64,000 nt of DNA. Origin: Blastobasis lacticolella (taxonomy: Eukaryota; Arthropoda; Insecta; Lepidoptera; Blastobasidae). This document shows positions 31,108 to 41,345 of this stretch, piece after piece. A program made the translations under genes and the position numbers. The stretch's first letter is position 1. Each line of letters starts with the position of its first letter. Location: contig LR990054.1 in the NCBI GenBank assembly GCA_905147135.1, forward strand, positions 15,971,001 to 16,035,000. Direction: 5' to 3'. The notes under the pieces are model-generated. The model was not told where the DNA came from. It saw only the letters and a program-made list of their open reading frames with translations, and ran no database searches.

Positions 31108-32789
31108 TTTCATTTTTTCATTTTTCCCTTTTCATCAGGGTCCTGTTTCGTGCTAATTCCTTCCAGGATTCCTTGGATCTTCTGGTATACTTGTCTATGT
31201 CCTGATCTAGCGAGTCGTCCCATGTAAAGATCGGCCGGCCGACTTTGCGTTTGTTTTCTCTGTATTCTCTGGCTGCGTGCAGTATGTGTGATGTGTCGCG
31301 TCTTATTATGTGGCCGAAATACGATAGTCTACGGACTTTGATTATTTTTGTGATGGTTTTACCATCTAAGATTTGCCATATTTTTTGCGGGGTTTGTCTC
31401 TACAGAGATTTAACATGCTCCCCAACATGTGTCTCTCGTACCTCCGTAATTTTGAACGATTGGCTTTTGTTTGGGATGCTACGTTCATTCCGTATGTCAT
31501 GGTTGGACATAAGACCATTTTATATATTAATCTGGCTATTTTCCACTCCAATCTGTGGTTCTTCACAAAAGGGTTGACTATTTTGGAATTGGTGACTGCC
31601 TTGTGGCACCTATGCTTAATGCAGCTCCGCCTGTCGTGGGAGGCTGTAACGTACGTGCCTAGATATTTTATCCCGCTCGTGGGTTGGATTATCGCACCCC
31701 CTAGAGATACGCTGCTGAGGTTGCTAGTTGCCGGATTGATTGGATCTCGGATTATCAATTTGGTTTTAGACTCATTTATGACAAGTCCAACACTCTCTAG
31801 AAGTTTTTTTCATTTTAGATATTGTCCTGTCCAATTTGGTTATGTCAGTTCCAATAAGAATCACGTCATCGGCAAAAGATAAGATGAGCGTGATTTTAAG
31901 ATCCTGGTCTAGGTTGACCTCTTCGTCTTCCTCTTCAAGTGTCCGCAGTACCTCGTCCATGACTATTGTGAATAGTCTAGGAGACAGTGGGCATCCTTGC
32001 TTAACTCCTATTCCTTTATCTATGATGTCGGTATTGTGACCGCACTAGGAAATAAGCGTTTTATCCTTCATGCAAGCCTCTAATATCCTATTCGTTAGGT
32101 GACTACCGGTGCGGGTGAGGTGTATATCCCGCAGTGCCTCAAGCTTGACAGTGTCAAATGCTTTTTCAATATCGAGTGCTGCGACGTATGTTTTGATGCC
32201 CGCGTTCCAATTGGTATCCAGCATGCGCCTGAGTGTAAACATATGGTCCTCGGTCGACCTGTCTTGTAAGAAGGCCGCCTGATAATTTCCTAATTGGACT
32301 TTTACGTCAATTCTTTTTAAAATGTAATTGGCATATATTCTATACCCGACGTTACATAATTATGGATATCTTCCGGAAATCTGACACCTGTTTTGGGTTT
32401 CTAACCTTTGGGATAGGAACTTGTCCAGTGAGCCGCCATTCTTCCGGAACTGTATTTCTGAGCCAAGCGAGTTTCATTACGCCAGCGAGCTCTTCAATAA
32501 AAAATTTTGGGGCCGCTTTGTACAGTTCTACAACGACCTGGTCCGTCCCTGGAACTGTCCTGTTTTTCATGCTATTTATGATTTCTGTTATGGTTTTTTC
32601 ATCGGGAGACTCTGTCTCGGGTATTGGGTTATGTTCTGGGTCAGTGTCGATTGTTGGACCTTTCATTTTGTTTAGTTCGTTAATCCAATTGGACATGGGT
32701 ATATAATATTTACTTTGACCTCGGTTTGTTATTTTTTTGTGTTTCTTGAGGTATTTGTACGTAATTTTCATTCGTGTTGCTCTATGTTG
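31108..32789 (-). pseudogene. LINE reverse transcriptase, minus strand, broken frames
   Basis: Minus-strand pieces in order. 32789-32352: RMKITYKYLKKHKK, then VPGTDQVVVELYKAAPKFF and VPEEWRLTGQVPIPKV. 32242-32045: ALDIEKAFDTVKLEALRDI. 31960-31772: LILSFADDVILIGTD, with the catalytic FADD. 31758-31366: IKYLGTYVTASHD and CPTMTYGMNVASQ. About 31330-31136 in a shifted frame: RLSYFGHIIRRD, KRKVGRPIFTWDDSLDQDI, ending at a TGA just before the A-rich tail. Several frameshifts disable it. It is 5'-truncated within the RT N-terminus. The GRP-x-x-x-W-DD C-terminus is RTE-like, but the clade is not certain. Confidence 0.75.
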
Positions 32790-32811
32790 GCTTAGCATAC
32801 TGTCTAGAACT
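32790..32811 (+). repeat. 22-bp direct repeat, right copy
   Basis: Identical to 28417-28438. It lies exactly at the 5' end of the minus-strand LINE homology. Confidence 0.75.
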
Positions 32812-33261
32812 GATGTCCCTCGAAATTTACTTTTTAAGAAAATGACCTACCTCGCCAAAAGGGGTACAATTACCCTGACGTCTTTTCCCAAACTTCAGTT
32901 AGCCATTGGATACGAAATTTTATTTGACACTACTTGCTTTCATTCATTCACGTGCTTTCATTTATTAGACAGGTAAGTGAAAGTGCTAAAACAATTTACA
33001 GTAGATAATAATCAATTTATTAGCATTCGAACTGCAATGTAATCCATTTTACTGTCTGAAATGTCTATATTACTTTTCGCGTGTTAAAGCGGCAAAGATG
33101 GCGTCTGCGATAGCTACGATAAACGAATGACTTGGTTGGTTATTTCATTTTAATTCGTTTATTTACGACAAAAGATTTTACTTTGTAAAACCGTGTGGTG
33201 TTGCGATGTAATTTATATACGCAGTAACCTTTAAGCTGTTGACATCTGGGGGCTTACCATA
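32812..33261. other. No gene seen
   Basis: AT-rich; frame 32737-32976 reflects overlap with the LINE end and has no domain. Confidence 0.4.
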
Positions 33262-33382
33262 AGCTCTTATAGCAGGACCTAAACATAACTGCCCTGCTGA
33301 GAACGAGACAAGCTTATGTGACACGTATAGCGCTGTCTCGTTCTAAGCAGGGCAGTTCTGTTTAGGTCGTGCTATAAGAGCT
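33262..33382. mobile_element. Foldback element with 48-bp arms
   Basis: AGCTCTTATAGCAGGACCTA...GAACGAGAC (33262-33309) and its reverse complement at 33335-33382 differ at only 3 of 48 positions; 25-bp spacer. It would form a long hairpin. No duplication identified. Single copy in the window. Confidence 0.85.
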
Positions 33383-33567
33383 CTTGGAAAGACCACAGAC
33401 GTTGATGAGGGCCTAACGTGCGTCGCTAGAATAATGCAACTTGCATATATAATCCAACGTGATATAATCCATGTCATATATGTTTCTACCTTAACTGTGC
33501 CAAAAGGCGCCTGAAATCTAACTAAATAAGAAACTGACTACCTCAGAATCTGTTGTCCTGAGAATCT

Positions 33568-33664
33568 GCCGAGTTCAAGGTAGGCAGGTAGTAGGTACTT
33601 ATAACGTTTTGGAAACGGCCAGCGCCGAAACATCGCCGAGTTCAAGGTAGGTAGGTAGTAGGTA
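33568..33664 (+). repeat. Direct repeat pair, about 31 bp, 65 bp apart
   Basis: GCCGAGTTCAAGGTAGGCAG GTAGTAGGTAC at about 33569-33599 recurs with one change at about 33635-33665. Confidence 0.7.
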
Positions 33665-35340
33665 CGTGTTAAAATCTTTGTGTGAACGGACGGCCGGCGC
33701 CTCGATAGAAAATCGTCATCACCTTAAAAGCGGTCTTTCCCAGCTTCTGCCAGAGTCTGCATTCCCGCTCTTTCTTCTCTCATTCGCCCGATCTTTGGCA
33801 TCGTCACGTCGTAAGCCCATCCAACTCGGCCTAGTCAATCCATCGCTTCTCGATCCTATCCTCGATAAAGAATATGCATTGACATTTGCCTATCTGCAAT
33901 AAAGACTAACTACCTAGTATCGTATCTTTCTCGCTCATGGAAATACGGTATGGAAAATGGAGATACGCGTCTTGGGATCTGGCTCTTATTATCTTCTTGA
34001 AATACCATCTCCTATAGAAAGTCAGCTATAATTATTGAATAAAATATGGTTTATTTGATACTTTATGCACACACAGACAACTATAGCACTAACTATATAC
34101 ATTTGTATAGAGGTAGACTGAGTAGTTAATTTAATATTTATACACTGCTACCATTATGACTACCCTGCATAATGAAGTGTGCATGTGTGTGCTGCAGCAC
34201 AAAAAGGTTATGCAGTGTTGCCTGGGATAGCAACACACTGGTTTTCTGCCATTTACTTCCAATGCTTTCCGGAACAAGGATCTGGTGCTCTAATGATCTA
34301 AGCCCCATAATAGACTATCATCACGCACATGTAGGTAGGTGGATATCATAAAATCGTAATATATCTCCATAACAAATGGGCGAGTAGATTAAGTACATAG
34401 TTTAATTACAAGTTTGTTGTCCAAAACAATAATTCTAACGTGAAAGTTATAAAGTATTAGGTTTATTAAGTGACTAGCTGTTTCTCTCTTTCGCGGTGTA
34501 TTTTATTTGTTATCTCCCTCTTTCGCACGCACAGAAGAACCGTTGCGGATTCTTTATTGCGCAACGATAGTTTTTGCGTCATTTTCGAAGCTTTAATTGT
34601 CTCAGTATCCCGTTATCGTGTTCGCGTGTAATCGGCTTAGCTTCAAAGATCATTAAGTCGAACCATTTCATCGTTAGGCAAACATTTTGTTGGTTAACCT
34701 TGGTGTGATATTGTGCTGTGTTTAGTTTGTGTGTATGGTTGGTTGTCATCATTATTTCAGCAGGACTTGAAAAAAACTTCCTCTGCGCCTAATAATGTCT
34801 AATTATTTACTTTGACATATACCTACCTCTGTATGTGACACTTAGCTACTTCCTGATCTAATTCTTAGTAAGTACCAATTCTGATGTCGATAAATACAAA
34901 ATAATAATTACAAAAAGGCAGACTTGACAACTTTAAAAAATAATACACACGTCACCTACCTACCTACCTTCATAAATAGGTACATCCACGCGAATATAAA
35001 CCTTAACGACTATAACATAAAGTGCACAATGCATACCGCCATCGCTCACCGTCGAGACATGCGCAGGCGCCGGTCACCAGACCTTGGCGCTGTTTCCTGC
35101 AACCTCTTTGTTCTTTGGGCCTTTTACGGCTGGGCGATAGGTACTGGCTGGCATATAATAAAAACAAAAGTGAAAATAATGATTATGATGCAGTTTTGAC
35201 ACTCCAAATAATATACCCATGGGCACAGCCTATGGGCTATTTTGATAGTTAGGCTGTTTATATTTACTAATGGTGGTAGCTATAGTTTTAACGATATTTA
35301 AAGTAGGAACATATTTGTATTTGAATGTGGAAAACGCCAC
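33665..35340. other. No gene seen
   Basis: 33666-33902 is an open 78-codon frame of unknown type with GC-richer composition. 34475-34560 is rich in CTCTTTCGC words. 35020-35160 (AHRRDMRRRR... in one frame) weakly recalls a LINE C-terminal block but is not convincing. Confidence 0.3.
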
Positions 35341-35344
35341 ACTA

Positions 35345-35465
35345 ACATAACAATACAAAAATATTTATTGTACAGATGAGAACACAAGTACAGATACCAA
35401 AAAAATGGGGGGGGTTCTCCAAAGGGTGGTCTTATCACTAATGTGATCTCTTCCAGACAACCTTA
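35345..35465 (-). repeat. LINE 3'-UTR fragment, minus strand
   Basis: AATACAAAAATATTTATTGT ACAGATGAGAAC reads in reverse as a LINE end. GGTGGTCTTATCACTAATGT GATCTCTTCCAGACAACC resembles 2510-2555 of the same family. A G run of eight is at 35407-35414. Confidence 0.45.
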
Positions 35466-35469
35466 TAAC

Positions 35470-35680
35470 ATTATACTTAGTCAAATATATTTCCTAAACT
35501 ACTGAATCGAATTTAATAAAACAACTATCCTGAATAATCTGGATTACTTATAAAAAAAAACACATCAAAATCGGTCCAGCCACTTAGGGAAATATGATGC
35601 CACAGATAGACACATTGACAGGTGATATATGTCAAACTTATAAAACCCCTCTTTGCTTAATGACAAATTAAACAATGTTC
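35470..35680 (+). repeat. Dispersed repeat H
   Basis: AAACTACTGAATCGAATTTA, AAAATCGGTCCAGCCACTTA and AAAACCCCTCTTTGCTTAAT recur in order at 40440-40580 (partial), 41255-41345 (partial) and reversed at 51850-52090. Non-coding, about 220 bp; I recall this repeat from lepidopteran introns but do not know its class. Confidence 0.55.
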
Positions 35681-35806
35681 TGAGTAAAACCTTGTCAAAA
35701 TAGGGTTGGTTGAAATTATTCATCTTTAAACTTGTGCCCTTACGTTACCCGTCACTGTTTCGCAAAGATCGCGAAACGAAATCCAGGGTACGGGAACCAC
35801 TCTTTC

Positions 35807-35817
35807 CTCTACGACTT
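35807..35817 (+). repeat. Target-site duplication of the RTE element, 3' side
   Basis: CTCTACGACTT, repeated at 36816-36826 on the other side of the element. Confidence 0.75.
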
Positions 35818-36815
35818 CATCATATCAGCCAGAAGACGCCCACTGCTGGGCATAGGCCTCCCCCAGAGATCTCCACAAAGACCGGTCCTGTGCTTTCCGC
35901 ATCCAGCTGGTACCTGCGATCCTTACCAGGTCGTCGGTCCACCTTGTAGGAGGCCTACCCACGCTGCGTCTACCGGTACGTGGTCGCCACTCGAGAACTT
36001 TACTGCCCCATCGGCCATCTGTTCTTCGAGCTATGTGCCCTGCCCACTGCCACTTCAGTCTGGCAATCCTTAGAGCTATGTCGGTGACCTTGATTCGCTT
36101 GCGGATCTCCTCATTTCTGACTCGATCGCGCAAAGAAACTCCGAGCATAGCTCTTTCCATTGCCTTTTGGGTAACAGTGAGCTTTCTTATAAGGCCCATA
36201 GTGAGTGGCCACGTTTCAGCTCCGTAAGTCATCACTGGCAACACACATTGGTCAAAGACCTTCGTCTTGAGACACTGCGGTAATTGGGACGAAAATATGT
36301 GGCGTAGCTTCCCGAACGCTGCCCAACCGAGTTGGATTCGTCGATTGACCTCTTTCTCGAAATTGGACCTACCTAGCCGGACTATTTGTCCTAGGTATGT
36401 ATAGTCGTCAACAACTTCAAGTGGAGTGCCTCCAACTGTCACTGGAGTAGGGACAACATGGACATTCGACATAATTTTCGTCTTGTCCATGTTCATTTTA
36501 AGACCTACTTGTTGAGAGGCACTACAGAGGTCATCGAGCATTTTGCCCAAGTCTTCCAGGGTTTCAGCCATGACTACGATATCGTCAGCAAATCTGAGGT
36601 GCGTGAGGTACTCGCCGTTAATATTGATGCCAAGTCCGTCCCAGTCCAGAAGCCTAAAGATATCCTCCAGTGCAGCGGTAAACAACTTCGGAGATATGAC
36701 ATCACCTTGTCTAACACCTCGCTGCAGCTGAATAGGTTCTGTGGTCTTGTCCTGGAGACGAACTGACATAGTGGCGTTTTTGTACGAACACTTTTTTTGT
36801 ACAAACACTTGGATA
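35818..36815 (-). mobile_element. RTE-type LINE, 5'-truncated, with 11-bp target-site duplication
   Basis: About 1 kb insertion on the minus strand, framed by CTCTACGACTT at 35807-35817 and 36816-36826. The 3' end (minus strand) reads GGCCTATGCCCAGCAGTGGG then CTGGCTGATATGATGA, an RTE-type tail without poly(A). The same tail design ends SINE-A. Confidence 0.85.
35825..36808 (-). CDS. RTE-type reverse transcriptase, C-terminal 327 residues
   Basis: Intact minus-strand frame. RQGD at residues 33-36 (GVRQGDVISPKLF block), FADD at 73-76 (LRFADDIVVMAE), YTYLGQIV at about 137-144, then KWQWAGHIARRTDGRW and GRRSVGRPPTRWTDDLVRIA near the C-terminus, which are signature blocks of RTE-clade LINEs. The N-terminal half of the RT and the endonuclease are missing because the insertion is 5'-truncated. 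The Met at the start is internal. No frameshift in 984 bp suggests a fairly recent copy. The RTE machinery of such elements can move SINEs that share its 3' end. Confidence 0.9.
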   Translation of the reverse strand: MFVQKKCSYKNATMSVRLQDKTTEPIQLQRGVRQGDVISPKLFTAALEDIFRLLDWDGLGININGEYLTHLRFADDIVVMAETLEDLGKMLDDLCSASQQVGLKMNMDKTKIMSNVHVVPTPVTVGGTPLEVVDDYTYLGQIVRLGRSNFEKEVNRRIQLGWAAFGKLRHIFSSQLPQCLKTKVFDQCVLPVMTYGAETWPLTMGLIRKLTVTQKAMERAMLGVSLRDRVRNEEIRKRIKVTDIALRIARLKWQWAGHIARRTDGRWGSKVLEWRPRTGRRSVGRPPTRWTDDLVRIAGTSWMRKAQDRSLWRSLGEAYAQQWASSG

Positions 36816-36826
36816 CTCTACGACTT

Positions 36827-37083
36827 GGATAAACCGTAATAAACTCAGAACGCGCTTTAGAAGCAATTAGAAACATAAATACACTATAGCCGCTATATTA
36901 ACTTATACCTACTACTTCGAGACGTATGTATGACCTATTGATACGTTCTTCAGATTGTTTAATGCCCTTTCATTCTTGTTTAACATTACGCCTTATAAAT
37001 TCAAAATAACTCAAGGCTCGCCTAGCATGTAAGCTGAAATATACACTATGAATACATGTTCATCCCAACGAATACAATAAACA
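36827..37083. other. No gene seen
   Basis: AT-rich sequence between the RTE element and the GC-rich patch that follows. Confidence 0.35.
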
Positions 37084-37407
37084 ATGCACATTTATGCATT
37101 TTTTATCGGATTGTGCATCACCGTTGTTTGCCCCTTGGCTGAATGCGAGAGAGACCTCTGCCAGCTCAGTGGCCAGTGCACCGCCGCGCTCCGATGGCGT
37201 GCGACGTTGCGAGACCGCCCGCCGAAAATTAAAAAAGAATCGCCTAACTCGAAGTTCGAAATTCGAAACTAGCGCGGGAAGTTTTCGTGGTGAACGATTC
37301 ATGTTTTTTCTTCTAAATCTAAAATCCGTACTCGAATGTGCCAGTGTGTATGTGCTATTGCAACTTTTTGGAAGCGAAGGATTGTTTACTCTAAGCTGCA
37401 GTTGAAT
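37084..37407 (+). other. GC-rich patch with donor-like end; possible non-coding first exon
   Basis: 37130-37230 is CpG-rich (CCGCCGCGCTCCGATGGCGT). Two overlapping frames exist (37084-37272, starting with a hydrophobic stretch, and 37094-37405) but neither has a known domain. The segment ends AATAG|GTGAGT at 37403-37413. A promoter with a non-coding exon is one reading; chance is another. Confidence 0.2.
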
Positions 37408-37413
37408 AGGTGA

Positions 37414-38516
37414 GTTGAAAACAAGTTGAAAACACCTAGAATTTACAAAGTTAGTCAGATTTTTATGAAGAGATAGATGATCTTATTCATGCCACACGCA
37501 TGAGGATGCATTCATCTAAAAGTAATTCCAAAGCCGTTATCTGTAATGCAGATTTAGCCTTGTCTTGTAGGTGTTGAGGTACCTGCACGTAATCAATCTT
37601 GCTAATACCTACTTAGAAGAAAAATAAAGAACATGGTAAACACCGCCAAATCGGATCTGAAACTTGCAGCACTTATCGATTGCGGGTGTACAGCAGTGTG
37701 TACAAACAAACGGCAATGAATTTTTCATTTGAAAAACGTGCTTCAATGAAGTACCTTAGATACTATACGTACGTACATATATTGGATTGTGAATACATGA
37801 ACTTGACATTTTGTTATGTTGTCTTTGTAACTGAACAGATGTTATGAAGATTTGATTGGACTGACCTAGGCTACCTTCTTATTGTAGTCATCCGTGGATA
37901 CCATGTCGTTCGTATGCCTTGTCGGTCGCTGTCCGTGTTCGGCAGTGTACAATACTGGAACCCATTCGACTTATGGTGGGTATGGGACGGTACCTACCGC
38001 GCATAGTGAACTATGAAGGGAACTACTGGTAGGTACTAACGAGATCAGAGTATTTCTTTTTCGTCGATTTCAAAGTCTGTTTACTTTTTTTTTCTATGGC
38101 GTATGTCTAAGTGGAATAAACGTGTTTTACTTTACTAAGCCCTCGCCATTACTAATGTATCCGGTGAGTCTGCAGGTGACCGTACAATGACTAATGTCTT
38201 AGAGTGGCCGAACTAGCTGAAACCATCAAGTAATGACACTGGATACCTGTTCCTTGGCTATAGAAATAGATAAGGTGGTAGGATCGATTAACAGATTTAT
38301 CAGGGTGGAAAGTATCCGCTATTACGTAATATATGTTATTACCTAATAGTGGACAACTTTATACAGAATTTCACAGTAATTAAACAATTGACTATTAGCG
38401 CCTGTCATTGTTCGCTTACTTGCTTCTTCTATAGGTAGAACGACATGAATTTTAATTAATTAAGTTTTTAACAATGGATTCCCGAGGGAGGACGGTAAAG
38501 TAGATATATATAACAG
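37414..38516. other. No gene seen
   Basis: AT-rich, no recognised repeats. 37915-38020 is somewhat GC-richer. Confidence 0.35.
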
Positions 38517-38800
38517 TTGTTATTTATACCATTTACATGGATGGATCTGGCTGGTGACTTAAATAATAAATTAAACTTGGTAATCCGATCCGCGCGAGCG
38601 CTTTGTCCTTATGTCATGGATCTTCCGACTATCCTCACGAGCCGCTGTGGATCAACCTTTATAATGCGTACGGAATGGAACACCTTGCCTGCGAGTGTAT
38701 TCCCTGATCGTTATAATCTAGACGCTCCATCTTCGGCCGCATCTTCTCTTCTCAAACACATTCTCACAAACATTTTCACAGCTATCTTTTGTATATTGTC
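38517..38800 (+). pseudogene. LINE RT C-terminal scrap
   Basis: The frame contains EWNTLPASVFPDRYNLDA, matching the W-N-x-L-P-x-x-V-F-P-x-R-Y block seen at 10214-10414, preceded by a degraded NLVIRSARALCPYV segment. The end is frameshifted. No tail recognised. Confidence 0.5.
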
Positions 38801-39306
38801 GACGATCTATTTCAGTGACGTTTTAATACAGTTTATTGTCTAGAGAAAGTGACGAATTTGAGATGTTACAGGGCGACAATCGCCCCCCAGGTGAGGTGGC
38901 AGTCATATGCTTGGCCAGTCTTATAAAAAAGAAATCCATGTCCACATCAGCAACAGCAACAGCAACAGTCGTCTGGTAGACCTGACCCTCCTCCACATTG
39001 TGCTCCATAAGCTCCAAGCTTGTCTTGAAATTAAACCTTCATCTTAATCAATTTCACCACCAGATACTCTTAATTCCACATGCAACTCCAGAATCCTATC
39101 TCCCATACCACAACACACACTTCCCCCTCTCACATTCATACAAGCTAAGTATACAATTAAACTGTATCAAATTGCCTACCATTGTTTTGTTTGTTTTGAT
39201 TCTGGTACTATTGTGTGGCTCCTATTCTTCAATGGATAGAATACGCAGCAAAGGTTACAATGGGTCGGGCAGTCACAGGTAGTGACGCACTGGTATGACA
39301 CATGAT
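38801..39306. other. No gene seen
   Basis: Includes a short CAG-type repeat (CAGCAACAGCAACAGCAACA at about 38946-38966) and an 94-codon frame at 38998-39282 with no recognisable features. Confidence 0.35.
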
Positions 39307-39660
39307 AATAATCATCTTGGCGTTAATGTCCGGTTGTGCTCTCGCACGCGACGGTCCGGGGGCCGCCTTGACCATGATCCAGGAATTGGCAGATCAGATA
39401 ATTACAGTGTACCGACTGCCATCTGGCCTCCGTGACCCTGTTATCAAGGGAACCGGACCAGTTACACATTCAGTCGCCTGAACGTGCAGGTTTCAGCACG
39501 ATGTTTTCCCTCACCGTAAGAGCTTCGGTTAGCAGTGAACTAATGTACTTACATTACTCAGAAAAGAGCTATTGGTACAAGGCCCCAGTGGGATTCGAAT
39601 CCGGTATCTCTCGCTTGCGGGTCGGATACCTTAATCACTTAGCTACCGACGTTCCTGTCG
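39307..39660 (-). mobile_element. SINE-C copy, minus strand, full length
   Basis: From the reversed 3' end ATCATCTTGGCGTTAATGTC to the reversed serine-tRNA-like head near 39590-39650 (GGGATTCGAATCC, the reversed B box; CTAGCTACCGACG). The A box is degraded (TTAATCACTTAGCTACC). Confidence 0.85.
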
Positions 39661-39665
39661 GTAAC

Positions 39666-40040
39666 ACATACACATAATTTAGGCAAACTGAACATCATCG
39701 AGCGTCCGTAGCAGAGTAAGCTTCAGGGATACGTGGGAATGAGGAGGAGGAAAGAAGCCCCGTGGATGGCCCAAGAAGCCCTAGATTGACATCGCCGAGC
39801 CGGATGCGACAATCAACGCCTTACGACGTGAAGGTGCTGAAGACAGGGCGATTGGATGAAAAAAACTGGGAAAGCGATAATCGAGAGCCCGTAGCAGTCC
39901 ACTGCTGGGCTAGGACTCCTTCCAAAAATATGTCTTGCTGTACACGTGCGCTTGTTCACATTTCTGGGGCTACGGAGACGAGGATTTCGGCTTAACATCT
40001 TGTACTTGCAGCCGGCAGTAAACACCCGACAACGTTTACA
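39666..40040. other. GC-richer segment with an RTE/SINE-A-like tail scrap
   Basis: GTAGCAGTCCACTGCTGGGC TAGGACTCC at 39889-39917 is a reversed GGAGTCCTAGCCCAGCAGTG tail. The rest (39700-39880, including GGAGGAGGAAAGAAG) is not recognised. Confidence 0.35.
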
Positions 40041-40435
40041 TATATTCATATTTATTTATTTCGTAAATATTTTACACCGTCATACAATTATTTTGTAATA
40101 AGTATTAGCTAAAATAATGAACATAAATTAAAAAGTATGTCAACATAAAATTTACAACTAACATAATACAATAATATGAATAAACGTAGTTACTACATAA
40201 GTGAGTTGATTAAATATTGTCATCTCATAATAAAATGTCGTGATAAGAATAGAAGAATTACAATGTCAATTAAATCATAAAATTGTCAGATACAAAAAAG
40301 TAATCATATGTCAATAGGTATATAATATAGCAACTAGGCCTGGTATTTAATAAATTTAATTACAATTGTCAATGTTAAATATTAAACTTAAATATTTTCT
40401 AACCTACTAAATAAAATCTAAAAACCATCTCGATT
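40041..40435 (-). repeat. AT-rich LINE 3'-end-like tract, minus strand
   Basis: CATATTTATTTATTTCGTAA ATATTTTACACCGTCATAC reads in reverse as GGTGTAAAATATTTACGAAA TAAATAAATATG, a LINE end. The following 350 bp is over 75% AT. A similar tract is inserted in SINE-C at 44475-44822. Confidence 0.45.
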
Positions 40436-40585
40436 AAACTGCCTATCAAATAAAGAAAACCGCATCGCAATCGGTCCACCCGTTTGGATGCCACAGACAG
40501 ACATGCACCTCTACAGATACACACGCGAAACTAATAACACCCCTCTTCTTTCGTCGGGGGTTCAAAACAATAGCATACGTCCATT
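40436..40585 (+). repeat. Dispersed repeat H, partial
   Basis: CGCAATCGGTCCACCCGTTT GGATGCCACAGACAGACATG and TAACACCCCTCTTCTTTCGT CGGGGG, the 3' half of repeat H. Confidence 0.6.
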
Positions 40586-40757
40586 GCCACAAAATATCCT
40601 TTGCAACTAATGCAACTTTAACAGAGTATTTGGTTGCCTTGCCTTTGCTCCTTAAGCCCCAAGAACTAATTTGTTTTTCGAGTGTTTCGAGTTTTTTTAT
40701 CGAGTGCACCGGAATAATAATGGTAATAAGCTCTAATTGTACGTGCATACTATCAGT

Positions 40758-41006
40758 AGCCGTACTAACAATGGCTCGGAAATCGTATTCGGATACGGAT
40801 TCGACAAAGGACCCCGAAAAAGTTCTTAGGAAAATGTGGTTTCAGTTAATTTTGATGAAATTTTCATATGTTATAGAGAGTAGAGTTTCCGTGGAACCTA
40901 TCGGGATTCTGAATAACAGTTTTCGATTCGATCGACACGGATTCGCAGCTCACGAATATCGTGTCGAATCGTTCGGAAACGGTTTCGAATCATTGTGAAT
41001 ACGGCT
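40758..41006 (+). mobile_element. 249-bp MITE, copy 2
   Basis: Same length as copy 1 (11111-11359) in opposite orientation. Begins AGCCGTACTAACAATGGCTC and ends CGAATCATTGTGAATACGGCT. The left border has TA; the right border has T followed by T, so one TA has mutated. The two copies differ at roughly 10% of positions. Confidence 0.85.
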
Positions 41007-41254
41007 TCAGATCCAGAATGAACAGGCACCCCTGTCATACATATCGTACTTCTTATACCCTTCAAATATAAACCACAAAATATAAAACTTGGGGCGGGCC
41101 GTTCTTTATTTTGTGTATAAACTTACACAGAGGCTGCAGACAGTTTACTCTAGTTCAAAATAGTATTTAAATTTGGCAGCAACGAACATAGTAAGTGCAG
41201 CTTATTTGGTGAAAGACATAGTTAAATAACACCGAAAAATGTCGAAGTCACCAT

Positions 41255-41345
41255 TATAGTCCACATTATACTCCAATATTTCCCAAACTGCTGAACTGAT
41301 TGTGATAAAACAAAGCTAAGAACTACATTTATCAAAATTATTTAC
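41255..41345 (+). repeat. Dispersed repeat H, partial
   Basis: TTTCCCAAACTGCTGAACTG ATTGTGATAAAACAAAGCTA AGAACTAC is the 5' half of repeat H. Confidence 0.5.

Noticed and set aside
35710..36766. Plus-strand frames across the RTE element
   Set aside because: Shadows of the minus-strand reverse transcriptase, whose motifs are clear.
37084..37272. Secreted 62-residue peptide with a hydrophobic N-terminus
   Set aside because: Overlaps a second frame of similar length, has no conserved features and the rest is low-complexity basic sequence.
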